A stretch of DNA of 16,675 nt from Flavobacteriales bacterium (GTDB taxonomy: Bacteria > Bacteroidota > Bacteroidia > Flavobacteriales_F > PHOS-HE28): the NCBI GenBank assembly GCA_020635725.1, contig JACJZF010000020.1, positions 1 to 16,675 of the forward strand, read 5' to 3'. Positions 6,528 to 14,699 of this stretch are shown here, one piece after another. The position numbers were made by a program, and so were the translations under genes. The notes beneath the pieces were generated by a model. It had not been told where the DNA came from, made no database searches, and was given only the letters and a program-made list of their open reading frames with translations. The number at the start of each line of letters is the position of its first letter. The stretch's first letter is position 1.

Positions 6528-7316
6528 TCACCCGACAGCATTGGTCGATCCTCGGAATGTCCGATGAAGGAGGCTGCGGAAGAATAAGACGATGAAAACG
6601 GAATTGGTCACTAGGTAACGCTTCCAAAGTCGCTTCGGCTCCAGCGCCAAACGGTAGAGCCATTCGAGCGCGAAGCGGCGCATCCAGGCCGGCGCGCGCG
6701 AATCCACCCCGGCGTAGAGCAGGAAGGCGCCGCCCAGCCCGAGCATCACCGCGTTCACGCGCCCATGCATGGCCTGCATGAAGCGTTCCTGCTTGGGGCA
6801 GCCGAGCGAGACCATGACGATGTGCGCGCCGCTGGCGTTGATCCGCTGTGCTTCCTTCGCCAGATCCAAGGCCTCCAGCGGGCCAAAGGGAGGCGCGTAG
6901 GCGCCAGCGAACCGAATGCCGGGCCACTGCGCCCTCGCCCGTTCCATGATGGTGGCCTGCACCTGTTCGCTTCCCCCGTAGAGGAACACGGTGAGCTCGT
7001 GTTCGGCCGCGGCCTCGAGCAGCGCGGGCATCAAATCGTTGCCGGCTACACGCTCCTGCTTCACGCGGTTCAGCCAGCGCATGGCCAGGAGCACCGGCAT
7101 GCCATCGGGCGTGGCGAGATCGGCTCCGTTGACCACCTTGTTGAAGGCGGGGTCCCGGGCTTCCGCGGTCATATGCGCGTTCACGCAGCACACGTACGAC
7201 GATTCATGCGCGGCGCCCAGGCGAACGATGGCATCGACCTGTTCGGAGAAGGAGCCTGCGGTGATTCCCAGCCCGATGGTGGGAAGCTTCGGCAAGGCGT
7301 GCGGCGGCGAGCTCAT
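6528..7316 (-). CDS. WecG/TagA/CpsF family glycosyltransferase
   Basis: This 262-residue protein has the GT26 family pattern: CVNAHMT (44-50), ADLATPDGMP (65-74), FLYGGSEQV (111-119), VSLGCPKQERFM (169-180) and the basic, membrane-associating C-terminus with WMRRFALEWLYRLALEPKRLWKRY. The family adds ManNAc, ManNAcA or related sugars to lipid-linked GlcNAc on the cytoplasmic face of the membrane. The basic end followed by a hydrophobic VFIVLFFRSLL suggests peripheral membrane attachment. The start at 7316 overlaps the TGA of the epimerase gene (ATGA); the frame upstream lies inside that gene. Together with WecB (2956-4086) it suggests a ManNAc-type sugar near the base of the repeat unit. This is inferred, since family members differ in donor. 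No obvious terminator follows it. Confidence 0.92.
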   Translation of the reverse strand: MSSPPHALPKLPTIGLGITAGSFSEQVDAIVRLGAAHESSYVCCVNAHMTAEARDPAFNKVVNGADLATPDGMPVLLAMRWLNRVKQERVAGNDLMPALLEAAAEHELTVFLYGGSEQVQATIMERARAQWPGIRFAGAYAPPFGPLEALDLAKEAQRINASGAHIVMVSLGCPKQERFMQAMHGRVNAVMLGLGGAFLLYAGVDSRAPAWMRRFALEWLYRLALEPKRLWKRYLVTNSVFIVLFFRSLLHRTFRGSTNAVG

Positions 7317-8344
7317 GCCCGATCTGCCTTGGAATCGGTGCGGGCATCCTTGCGTTTCCCGGCTGCCCAGCGCTCGCTTCCGTTGTCGTACCAGCGGATG
7401 GTCTCGGTCACGGCCTCCGCCATGCCGAAGGGCGCTTCGCCAACGGCGTCGATCGTGCGGTCCATGGGCGTGATGTAATCGGAGGTCATGCTGCGGTACC
7501 GACCGCTGGTGATGGGAAAAGGAATGCGGACCGCCTTCAGCACATCGCCGGTGAGCGCCAAGGCGCGCACGATCCATGTGGGGATGTAACGCACGGGGCG
7601 CGCCACGAGCTGCTTCGACACCTCTTCGACCCACACCTTCAGGTCGAAGGGCTGATCGCCCACATAGAACACCCTGCCATTCACGGCTTCAGCGGGCAGC
7701 TCCAGCATGCGATTGATCTGCCACACCACGTTGCCCACATATCCGTAGGACCGCACCACGCGTGCCCGGCCGGGATGGAAATACAGGCCCTTTCGCATCA
7801 CCTTAAACATCACATCGCGGTAGCGGAGCGACCAGGGCCCCCAGATGGTGGTGGGCCTGATGATGGTCCATGCGCAGCGGAGCCCGGCTTCGCGCGTGGC
7901 CATCTCGGTGAGTCGTTTCGACTCACCGTACACGGTGAAGGGCTTGAAATCCAGATCGTTCTTGGGCTCATAGCCGGCTTCGCAGACGAACTGGGTGCTG
8001 GTGATGATCAGACGCTGCACGGAAGGGCATGCTTGCACCGCAGCGAGGAGATGGCGCGTGCCCATGTGGTTCTGCCGGTAGGCATCCACATCGATGGGTT
8101 CCTCGGTATCGGTTCGCGCGGCCAAGTGCACCAGGTGCGTGGGCGCGAATTCGGCGATGGCCCGCGCCAGCCCTTGGGCATCCATCAGGTCCACCTCCTT
8201 CCACCACGGGTTGTGCTCCGGATTGAGCGGGGGGTTCCAATCGAGGTTGAGCAACGGCACGCCCTGCTTCGCCCAATGGGCCATGAAGTTGGTGCCGATG
8301 AACCCGGAGCCACCCGTAACCAGAAGCCGCATGCCTTCGCTCAT
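7313..8344 (-). CDS. NAD-dependent epimerase/dehydratase (extended SDR)
   Basis: The 343-residue protein is an extended short-chain dehydrogenase, the class that epimerises, reduces or dehydrates nucleotide sugars. It has the Rossmann glycine motif TGGSGFIG (10-17) and an acidic residue, D35, at the end of the second strand, favouring NAD(H). HLAAR is at 73-77, a TSTQF segment supplies the catalytic Ser/Thr (115-119), and YGESK provides the catalytic Tyr139 and Lys143. The exact substrate is not clear. The active site before the Tyr (FVCEAGYEPKNDLDF) is not one I can tie to a named enzyme. It starts by ATGA overlap with the GT4 gene and ends by ATGA overlap with the WecG-like gene, so the three form one coupled unit making and using a nucleotide sugar. 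Confidence 0.9.
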   Translation of the reverse strand: MSEGMRLLVTGGSGFIGTNFMAHWAKQGVPLLNLDWNPPLNPEHNPWWKEVDLMDAQGLARAIAEFAPTHLVHLAARTDTEEPIDVDAYRQNHMGTRHLLAAVQACPSVQRLIITSTQFVCEAGYEPKNDLDFKPFTVYGESKRLTEMATREAGLRCAWTIIRPTTIWGPWSLRYRDVMFKVMRKGLYFHPGRARVVRSYGYVGNVVWQINRMLELPAEAVNGRVFYVGDQPFDLKVWVEEVSKQLVARPVRYIPTWIVRALALTGDVLKAVRIPFPITSGRYRSMTSDYITPMDRTIDAVGEAPFGMAEAVTETIRWYDNGSERWAAGKRKDARTDSKADRA

Positions 8345-9462
8345 GTCAATGCCGATAGCTCGCGCTCCATGGCGCGATGAAACGCTTCCAACGTAAACCG
8401 CCGCTCAAAGATGCGCCGGCCCTCTTCGCCCATGCGCCGGCGCAGGCCCGAATCGCGGGCGAGCAGGGCCAGCTTCTCGGCCACCTGCTGAGGGGCCTGG
8501 ATGTCGGTGAGGAATCCGTTCACCCCGTCTTCGACCACGGAGGGGATGCCGCGCCAACGGGTGCTGATGACCGGACGCGCGAATTGCATGGCCTCCACCA
8601 GCACCAGCCCGAAGCTCTCGGCCTCGAAATGCGAAGGGAAGCAGAAGACATCGCAACCGGCGAAGCGCAGGTTCTTCTCCCGATCGCGCAGCACGCCGAG
8701 GAATTCCACCTTCTCCTCGACGCCATGCTCGCGGAGGAATTCCATGCTCCAGGACCGCAGCGCCTCGTCATTCCATTTGCCCATGACGCGGAGGCGCGCA
8801 TCGATGCCTTGGAGGGTGAGCAGCCTGAAGGCCTCCAGCAGCGTGCGAAGCCCTTTGCTCTCGACCAGCACACCGGTGAAGAGCACCTCGAAGGGCCCCG
8901 GCGCGTCGAAGGGCCGCTCCGGGACGGTTCCGCGGGCATCGGCGATTCCGTTGGGCACCACCGCATCGCGTGCGGCGCCGAGCAGCCGCCCATCCTCGGG
9001 ATTCTGCGGCGCGGTGCGGATCGCCAGGTCGGCGCGCCGGTACGCATACCGGAAGAAGGGCCGAAGCGGACCAGGCAACGCCGGCTCGAAGCCGGAGACC
9101 CCACCGGCATGGAAGTGGAAGACCACCCGGCGGAAAAGCCAGCGGGTTGCGCAGAGCAGCACGATGTCGCGCAGCACGGGGACCTTGTTCGGGCCGCTTG
9201 GCGGGTAGTAGAGCACCGTTGATCGCGTGGTAAGGCGCCCCCACCACACCTTCAGGATCGTGGAGAAGAGTACGGCCACCTTGGTCCAGGCGAACTTGCC
9301 CACGCTGTCCATGTCGGTGGAGAAGACCATGCGCACATGATGCAGCCTGATGCGCTCGTAGGTGCCCTGGAGCAAGGCCTCGATCATCACGGCCTGTCCG
9401 CCGAAGGGAGGAGGTGTCTGACCGACGACGAGGATCCGCAGGGGACGGGAACGAGCGGCCAT
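8341..9462 (-). CDS. Glycosyltransferase family 4
   Basis: This 373-residue GT-B fold enzyme starts with the donor-independent Rossmann entry RILVVGQTPPPFGGQAVMIE and has the GT4 retaining signature HFEAESFGLVLVEAMQFARPVIST (around residues 278-300), including the E-x7-E pattern. FTGVLVESKGLRTLLEAF and RVMGKWNDE mark the middle of the nucleotide-binding domain. It would add a sugar to the lipid-linked repeat unit in the cytoplasm. The start at 9462 is preferred because GT4 sequence begins right there; the open frame to 9627 encodes Arg/Pro-rich residues with no family similarity. A -7-like box TAGCTTTG ends 6 bases before the ATG. It is the first gene of the GT4-epimerase-WecG unit, divergent from the beta-helix gene. 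Donor and linkage are unknown. Confidence 0.92.
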   Translation of the reverse strand: MAARSRPLRILVVGQTPPPFGGQAVMIEALLQGTYERIRLHHVRMVFSTDMDSVGKFAWTKVAVLFSTILKVWWGRLTTRSTVLYYPPSGPNKVPVLRDIVLLCATRWLFRRVVFHFHAGGVSGFEPALPGPLRPFFRYAYRRADLAIRTAPQNPEDGRLLGAARDAVVPNGIADARGTVPERPFDAPGPFEVLFTGVLVESKGLRTLLEAFRLLTLQGIDARLRVMGKWNDEALRSWSMEFLREHGVEEKVEFLGVLRDREKNLRFAGCDVFCFPSHFEAESFGLVLVEAMQFARPVISTRWRGIPSVVEDGVNGFLTDIQAPQQVAEKLALLARDSGLRRRMGEEGRRIFERRFTLEAFHRAMERELSALT

Positions 9463-9468
9463 GGCCGG

Positions 9469-9476
9469 CAAAGCTA
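9469..9476 (-). promoter_or_regulatory. Possible -7 box just before the GT4 start codon
   Basis: On the minus strand TAGCTTTG fits the Bacteroidota -7 consensus exactly, but no TTG lies about 20 bases upstream. Only 6 bases separate it from the ATG. If used, the mRNA would be leaderless or nearly so. The missing -33 keeps confidence low. Confidence 0.35.
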
Positions 9477-9641
9477 CCCGGGCACGCTGGCTTGGCAGGC
9501 GTTCCGCAGGCCATGAACCAACAAGGCGGGGTGGATGCACATCGTCGGAAATCGGCATTGGTCGAAGGTGACCCTTAGCCGGTCGAGAAATCGGAACCGA
9601 GCGGGGCCCACGGAGGTTGAAGGCCACAAGCGCCTTTCCTG

Positions 9642-12368
9642 ATGCAACGACTCTCCTCCCTTCTTTCGGCCCTCTGCTGCATGAGCTCGCTCAGCGCTGC
9701 CACCTATTATGTGTCGCCCTCAGGCAGCGACTCCAACAACGGAACGAGCCAGTCCACCCCGTGGCAGACGATTGCCCGCGTGAACCAGCTGGGCGGCTCC
9801 CTGCAGGCCGGCGACCAGGTGCTCTTCCAGCGCGGCGGGCTGTATCGTGGAAAGCTCACGATCAACGCCAGCGGCAACGCTTCGGCGTCCATCGTGATCG
9901 GCACGTACGGCACCGGCGCCCGACCGGTGATCAGCGGCAGTGTGCCGGTGACGGGCTGGACGCAGCACAGCGGGAACATCTGGCGCGCCGCCACGGCCCA
10001 GCTGCCCAAGCAGGTCTACGTGGATGGCAACCTGATGCAGATCGCCCGATTCCCGAATACCGGCTGGCTGCGCGTGGACCAGGGCACCAGCACCTCGCTC
10101 ACCGACAGCGAGCTCGACCAGCCCAATGGCTACTGGACCGGCGCCACGGCCGTGATCCGCACCACCAACTGGAGCTACGACACCGCCTACGTATCGGCCT
10201 TCAGCAATAGCGTGCTCACCCACAGCAGCACGGGCAACAACCTGCAGAGCATGCAATGGGGCTACTTCCTGCGCAACAAGCTCGAGCTGCTCGATGCCCC
10301 CGGTGAGTGGTACTATGATCGTGCAGCCGGGCAGCTCTACCTCTGGTGCCCCAGCAACGCCAACCCGAACAACGTGCTGGTGGAAGCGGCCGTGCTGGAC
10401 AACGGCATCTACGTGAGCTATCAGCGCCACCACATCCGCATCGATGGCGTGCACCTGAAGCACCAGACCGATGCCGCCCTGCGCCTCTCGGGCAGCACCC
10501 AGCTGGAGGCCATGAACTGCACGATCAGCGATACCTGGCAAGCCATCCGCAGCACGGGCAACGACCAGCAGTTCCACGATCTGCTGATCCAGCGCACCTA
10601 TGGCACGGCCGTGTACCTGCTCGATGCGAACAGCTCCTTCACCAACAATACGGTGCAGGACGTGTGCATGCAGGCCGGGCTGGGCGAGAACAACTGGGGC
10701 TACTTCGGCCTGCGGATCAACGGCGCCGGCATGACCGTCTCGAACAACCGCTTCGAGGGCATCGGCTACATCGCCATCGTGGCCGAGAGCAACGCATTGA
10801 TCGAGCGGAATGTGGTCCGCAACGCCATGGCCCTGCTGAATGATGGCGGGGGCATCGCCTTCGACAACGCCGATGGCATGATCGTGCGCGACAACATCGT
10901 GCAGGACCTGGTGGGCAATTACGAGAGCAGCGCGCTGGGCTGGATCAACGCGGTGCCGATGACGCACGGCATCTACTTCGGCAACATCAGCATCAAGAAC
11001 ACGCTGGTGCAGGGCAACACGGTGAGCCATTGCAAGGGAAGCGGCATCCACGTGGACCACACGATGGTGAGCGGCGGCAACCGCATCGAGAACAACGTGC
11101 TCTTCGACAACACCGTGCAGCTGAGCATCTCTGACTTCAGCAACTACAACGGACCCGGGGCGACGGCGCCGTTCTACGTTCCGGCCTTCAACGACACGTA
11201 CAGCGGCAACGTGATGTACTGCACGAACAAGGACCAGCTCTGCATGCGCCAATACCATGTGAATGGCGCCAACTGGGTGGACTGGGGCACCTTCTCGAAC
11301 AACCGGTACTTCAACCCCTACAACGACCGCAGCATCTTCCTGCACAACACCTTCAACGGCACGCAGCGCTACTTCACCCTGGAGCGCTGGCAGGCCGAGC
11401 GCAACGAGGACCAGGGCTCCACGCGCAGCCCGCTTTACCTGCCGAGCATGGACGTGACCCAGGTGCTTGGCAACAACCCCGTGCCCAACGGCACCTTCAG
11501 CAGCAATGTGAGCGGCTGGAGCGGCTGGCCCACGCAGGGGCAGATCACCCACAATACCGGCAACCTCGACAACGGCGCGCTGAAGGTGAACTTCACCAAC
11601 AACAGCACTTACAACACCTTCACCCTGAAACACGACGCGCTGGCACCCGTGCAGAGCGGGGAGTGGTACCGGCTGCGCTTCAGCATCAAGGGCGATGTGA
11701 TGGGCGAAGTGCTCGCGGGGTTCAAGGGGCAGAGCCAGCTCACGGGCCCCAACATGGAGGGCGCGCGCTACATCCCCTTCGATGGCAACCGCCGCGACGT
11801 GACCCTGTTCTTCCAAAGCACCATCACCGATCAGGGATACTGCTCCTTCACCAACAGCTACACCGAGGGCATCTACTACATCGACAACGTGGAGCTGCAC
11901 CGTGTTACCGTGGCACCCGTGGACCCGTACGCGCGCCAGCAGCTCTTCGTGAACGACCAGCCCGTGGCGATGGACATCGCGCTGGATGGCTGCTGGAGCG
12001 ATGTGCATGGCGAGCTGCACTCCGGCACGGTCACCCTGCCGCCCTTCACCAGCGTGGTGCTGGTGAAGGAGGATGATGGCAGCTGCATGGCCACGGGAAC
12101 GCCAGAGGACGAGCCGCGTGGCGACGTGGGCGGATTCGAGCTCTGGCCGAACCCGCTGTCCTCCGGCCAGCCGCTCTCCATCTCGGGCAGCGGCTCGAGC
12201 ACCGGCGTGATCAAGCTCTTCGACATGAGCGGCAAGCTGATGCACAGCACGCGTTTCCTCGGGGATGGCCGCGCGCATGAGCTTCCGGCTGCACTGGATT
12301 CCGGGACCTACCTGCTGCGCATCGAGGGCGATGAGGCTACGGTGCAGCAGCGCATCATGCTCCTGTAG
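9642..12368 (+). CDS. Secreted right-handed beta-helix protein with jelly-roll domain and T9SS type A sorting domain
   Basis: The 908-residue protein starts with a signal peptide (about 1-20, MQRLSSLLSALCCMSSLSAA) followed by TYYVSPSGSDSNNG, the usual beginning of secreted pectate-lyase-like beta-helix proteins. Asn- and Gly-rich beta-helix coils fill about 250-500, for example SFTNNTVQDV, MTVSNNRFEGIG and ALIERNVVRNA. A jelly-roll, CBM4/9-like domain spans about 611-754 (NPVPNGTFSSNVSGWSGW to YYIDNVELHRV). The C-terminus (832-908, FELWPNPLSSGQPLSISGSG to the end) is a T9SS sorting domain, so the protein is exported and probably anchored or released at the surface. Such proteins include polysaccharide lyases and epimerases. 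No catalytic residues can be assigned. It is the only plus-strand gene, embedded in the polysaccharide locus; a role in trimming, binding or modifying that polymer is inferred. Confidence 0.92.
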   Translation: MQRLSSLLSALCCMSSLSAATYYVSPSGSDSNNGTSQSTPWQTIARVNQLGGSLQAGDQVLFQRGGLYRGKLTINASGNASASIVIGTYGTGARPVISGSVPVTGWTQHSGNIWRAATAQLPKQVYVDGNLMQIARFPNTGWLRVDQGTSTSLTDSELDQPNGYWTGATAVIRTTNWSYDTAYVSAFSNSVLTHSSTGNNLQSMQWGYFLRNKLELLDAPGEWYYDRAAGQLYLWCPSNANPNNVLVEAAVLDNGIYVSYQRHHIRIDGVHLKHQTDAALRLSGSTQLEAMNCTISDTWQAIRSTGNDQQFHDLLIQRTYGTAVYLLDANSSFTNNTVQDVCMQAGLGENNWGYFGLRINGAGMTVSNNRFEGIGYIAIVAESNALIERNVVRNAMALLNDGGGIAFDNADGMIVRDNIVQDLVGNYESSALGWINAVPMTHGIYFGNISIKNTLVQGNTVSHCKGSGIHVDHTMVSGGNRIENNVLFDNTVQLSISDFSNYNGPGATAPFYVPAFNDTYSGNVMYCTNKDQLCMRQYHVNGANWVDWGTFSNNRYFNPYNDRSIFLHNTFNGTQRYFTLERWQAERNEDQGSTRSPLYLPSMDVTQVLGNNPVPNGTFSSNVSGWSGWPTQGQITHNTGNLDNGALKVNFTNNSTYNTFTLKHDALAPVQSGEWYRLRFSIKGDVMGEVLAGFKGQSQLTGPNMEGARYIPFDGNRRDVTLFFQSTITDQGYCSFTNSYTEGIYYIDNVELHRVTVAPVDPYARQQLFVNDQPVAMDIALDGCWSDVHGELHSGTVTLPPFTSVVLVKEDDGSCMATGTPEDEPRGDVGGFELWPNPLSSGQPLSISGSGSSTGVIKLFDMSGKLMHSTRFLGDGRAHELPAALDSGTYLLRIEGDEATVQQRIMLL

Positions 12369-12389
12369 GAGCGCCATCCAACATGGCAC

Positions 12390-12413
12390 GCGCCCTTCCG
12401 CAAGGAGGGGCGC
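12390..12413. terminator. Hairpin between convergent genes (possible bidirectional terminator)
   Basis: GCGCCCTTCC (12390-12399) pairs with GGAGGGGCGC (12404-12413), a 10-bp stem with one G-T pair and a GCAA (GNRA) tetraloop. It fills the 47-base gap between the T9SS gene and the convergent Wzy-like gene. There is no T-tract on either side, so it may act as an mRNA end-protecting structure rather than a classical terminator. Confidence 0.45.
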
Positions 12414-12415
12414 CG

Positions 12416-13687
12416 CTATTCCGGGGCAGCCTTGCTCTCAGGCTTCAGGCAGAGCGGGGCCATCATGCAGAAGAGGATGGCGTGGCCGATATCGGTTCCG
12501 TAGCAGAAGATGTCGAGCTGCCAGATGAAGAGCAGGTATGCCAATCCACCGAAGATGGGCGAGAGCGAGGTGCCTTCGAGGTACTCGCGCCGATAGAACT
12601 TGAAGCCGCGCCAGAAGACCATGTACAGGAGCACAACGCCCAATATCCCCTGCCCTACGAGCACCTCGGTGACCGTGGCGTGCGTGTGCAGGTTGTACGC
12701 ATGCGGCTCATCCCAGAGGATCGCGAGGAAATCGAGCATGCCCAGCGCGTAATGGCCTTTGTAGCCATTGCCGAGAAGGATGCCTGTGCGATCATAGAGC
12801 GCCCAATCACCCACGGCGTTCCAGATATAGCTGCGGCCGTTGAAGGTGGTGACATCCTCCTTGGAAACGCGCTGAAGGATGCTGACGAAGAAGGGCTGGC
12901 TGAGCACCTGGTAAACGAGCAGCGAGGAGCTCAGCAGCAAGGGCATGGTGAACAGCGAGATGGTGTAAAGACCACGTATGGCCTTGATGGCCTTCGTGGC
13001 AAAGAGCACGAAGAGCGCGAGGAAGATCATGAAGGAGAGGCGGCTGTTGATCTTCACCATGAAGAAGAGCGCGACGAGCAGGGCGAGCACCGCCAGCGCG
13101 TTGGCCACCGGCTTGCGGCCCGGGGCGCCGAACTTGAACAGCAGCATCATGGCCCACACGGCCAGCACGTGCGCCCCGGTGTATATCCCGCGGATGAAGG
13201 GGAAGTTGGCTCGGCCCTCGAAACTGTGCCCAACAGATTGCACGCCGCCCAGATAACCCAGGATGTTCAACGCCAGCAGCGCGCCCAGGCCGGTGAACAG
13301 CAGGTCGGAGAAGCGGAACGAGGGATCGCCGCGGTTGTAGAACACCACCACCACCGCCGCATTGAATGGCGCGAAGAACACGAGGCAGGAGAGCAGCACG
13401 TTCCCCATCTGCACCCCGGGGATGCCGTGGCGCAGGGCCACGAACATGCTGGCGGCGAGCGTGCCGATGTAGAGCATGCACACCAGCCAGGTGGAGGTGA
13501 GCAGGTTGCCCAGGCGCTTGCGGTAGAGCGCGTCGATCAGGTAGAAGACGATGATGGCGGCGAAGGGCGCGGACATGATCATCATGCCCTTGGAGATGCC
13601 CGTCTTGAGCCCGTAATAGCTGCCGAAGCCGAACACGGGGAAGCCCAGCACGAAGAGGGCGTTCACCAGTTGGCTCTTGCGGATCAT
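12416..13687 (-). CDS. O-antigen ligase / polymerase-like membrane protein (Wzy candidate)
   Basis: This 423-residue protein has about ten predicted membrane segments, among them ALFVLGFPVFGFGSYYGL, FAAIIVFYLIDAL, ALAVLALLVALFFMV and LSFMIFLALFVLFATKAI. A large periplasmic loop carries the O-antigen ligase-like pattern FNGRSYIWNAVGDW (around residues 285-298) and ILLGNGYKGHYALG. The later HTHATVTEVLVGQGILGVVLLY (around 330-350) matches the end of the Wzy_C domain, with a His and an adjacent membrane helix. Such proteins polymerise or ligate undecaprenyl-linked glycan units on the periplasmic side. With a Wzx flippase upstream, polymerase is more likely than ligase, but sequence alone does not separate them. 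The start at 13687 is 13 bases after the preceding gene. Confidence 0.85.
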   Translation of the reverse strand: MIRKSQLVNALFVLGFPVFGFGSYYGLKTGISKGMMIMSAPFAAIIVFYLIDALYRKRLGNLLTSTWLVCMLYIGTLAASMFVALRHGIPGVQMGNVLLSCLVFFAPFNAAVVVVFYNRGDPSFRFSDLLFTGLGALLALNILGYLGGVQSVGHSFEGRANFPFIRGIYTGAHVLAVWAMMLLFKFGAPGRKPVANALAVLALLVALFFMVKINSRLSFMIFLALFVLFATKAIKAIRGLYTISLFTMPLLLSSSLLVYQVLSQPFFVSILQRVSKEDVTTFNGRSYIWNAVGDWALYDRTGILLGNGYKGHYALGMLDFLAILWDEPHAYNLHTHATVTEVLVGQGILGVVLLYMVFWRGFKFYRREYLEGTSLSPIFGGLAYLLFIWQLDIFCYGTDIGHAILFCMMAPLCLKPESKAAPE

Positions 13688-13700
13688 CGCCAGGTGCGGC

Positions 13701-14699
13701 CTAGTGGCCGAGCTTTCGTTTCACCTTCGAGAGGCCCTTCATCACCGGTCCGCCGGCACCGCCAGGCAGCAATTGCTTCACCTTCTGCTTGAGGCGCTCC
13801 GTGGGCGTGGTGCCGATGAATCGCTTGAAGTACTCGGCATCGCGCCGCGCATCGAGCATGATGAGCGGCGGATGCCGCAGCGGGAAGGCGATGTCCTGCG
13901 CGGTGCGCTTGTTGCGCGGATCGCTCAGGCTGGTGGTGTGGGTGCCATCGTCGCCGAAGCCGATGTTGTCGACCAGGTTCGTGGCCGGCAGGATGTTGAG
14001 GCCGTGGTTGGCCACCCGGGTGATGTCCAGCTGATAGCTCCAGGAGTTCATGATGCCATCGTGCACCCGGTCGAACATGGCGTGCACATCGCGCTCCTCA
14101 TCCTCGTTGAGGAAGAAATCCTTGAGCTGCGGACTCTGCTTCAGCACAGGCCAGAGCCCCATGTCCACGTCGTAGTGCTCCCACACGCGGCGCCAGCTGG
14201 CCCAGCCCCAGGGCGCTCCGTAGCCGTGCGCGCTGAAGTAGTAGTCGCCGTCGGTGGGCGCGGGCCAGTCCTCCATGAGGTTGTTGCCCATGAGCACCCA
14301 GATGCGCTCATCGTGGCGGTATCGTTCGAGCAGATCCTGGCAGAAACGGAAGAAGGACGGCACCGGCAGGGTGTCATCCTCCAGCACGATGCCTTCCTCC
14401 TCGTTCTCGAAGAACCAGGCGATGGCCGAGCTCACGCCTTTGCGCAGGCCCATGTTCACCTCGTTGAAGCGTGTCTTCACCTCGCAGGGCCAATCGACCT
14501 CCTTGGCCAACGCGCGCACCTCCTCGCAGCGCTCGCGCTCCTCCTCGTTCCGTGGGCCATCGGCCGCGAAATAGAGACGTGGCGGCTTGGCGGCGCGCAC
14601 CGCCTTGAAAACCTGGCGGAGCGGACCGATGCGGTTGAAGCCGATCAGCAGCACGGGGGTGCGCATCACGAAGGGCTCATCGGGAGGTTGCATGGTCAT
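13701..14699 (-). CDS. HlpA-like nucleotide-diphospho-sugar transferase (GT-A glycosyltransferase)
   Basis: The 332-residue protein belongs to a GT-A family often named nucleotide-diphospho-sugar transferase or HlpA-like, related to GNT-I-type enzymes. It shows PVLLIGFNR (15-23), RLYFAADGPRNEEE (41-54), FNEVNMGLRKGVSSAIAWFF (78-97) and the metal/sugar-nucleotide acid cluster GIVLEDDTLPVPSFFRFC (103-120, EDD at 107-109). The C-terminal tail is strongly basic (TERLKQKVKQLLPGG, SKVKRKLGH), which fits attachment to the membrane. It would extend the lipid-linked repeat unit; donor and acceptor are unknown. Its ATG overlaps the TGA of the GT61-like gene (ATGA at 14696-14699). A second ATG two codons later (14693) is an alternative start. 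Confidence 0.88.
   Translation of the reverse strand: MTMQPPDEPFVMRTPVLLIGFNRIGPLRQVFKAVRAAKPPRLYFAADGPRNEEERERCEEVRALAKEVDWPCEVKTRFNEVNMGLRKGVSSAIAWFFENEEEGIVLEDDTLPVPSFFRFCQDLLERYRHDERIWVLMGNNLMEDWPAPTDGDYYFSAHGYGAPWGWASWRRVWEHYDVDMGLWPVLKQSPQLKDFFLNEDEERDVHAMFDRVHDGIMNSWSYQLDITRVANHGLNILPATNLVDNIGFGDDGTHTTSLSDPRNKRTAQDIAFPLRHPPLIMLDARRDAEYFKRFIGTTPTERLKQKVKQLLPGGAGGPVMKGLSKVKRKLGH

Noticed and set aside
9463..9627. Longer start for the GT4 gene, adding 55 residues
   Set aside because: Those residues are Arg/Pro-rich and unlike a GT4 N-terminus, and the family sequence begins directly after 9462.
9642..9701. Possible lipoprotein signal (two Cys in the signal peptide of the beta-helix protein)
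   Set aside because: The residues before the Cys pair, LSALCC, do not give a proper lipobox, and a normal signal-peptidase site after SLSAA followed by TYYVSP fits better.
9720..12389. 889-codon open frame antisense to the beta-helix gene
   Set aside because: It is made of His/Val/Ala-rich sequence with no domain pattern, as expected from the reverse frame of a GC-rich gene. The plus strand encodes a coherent secreted protein with signal peptide and T9SS tail.
12383..13792. 469-codon plus-strand frame over the Wzy-like gene
   Set aside because: It is Glu/His-rich, low in complexity, and antisense to a clear multi-pass membrane protein.
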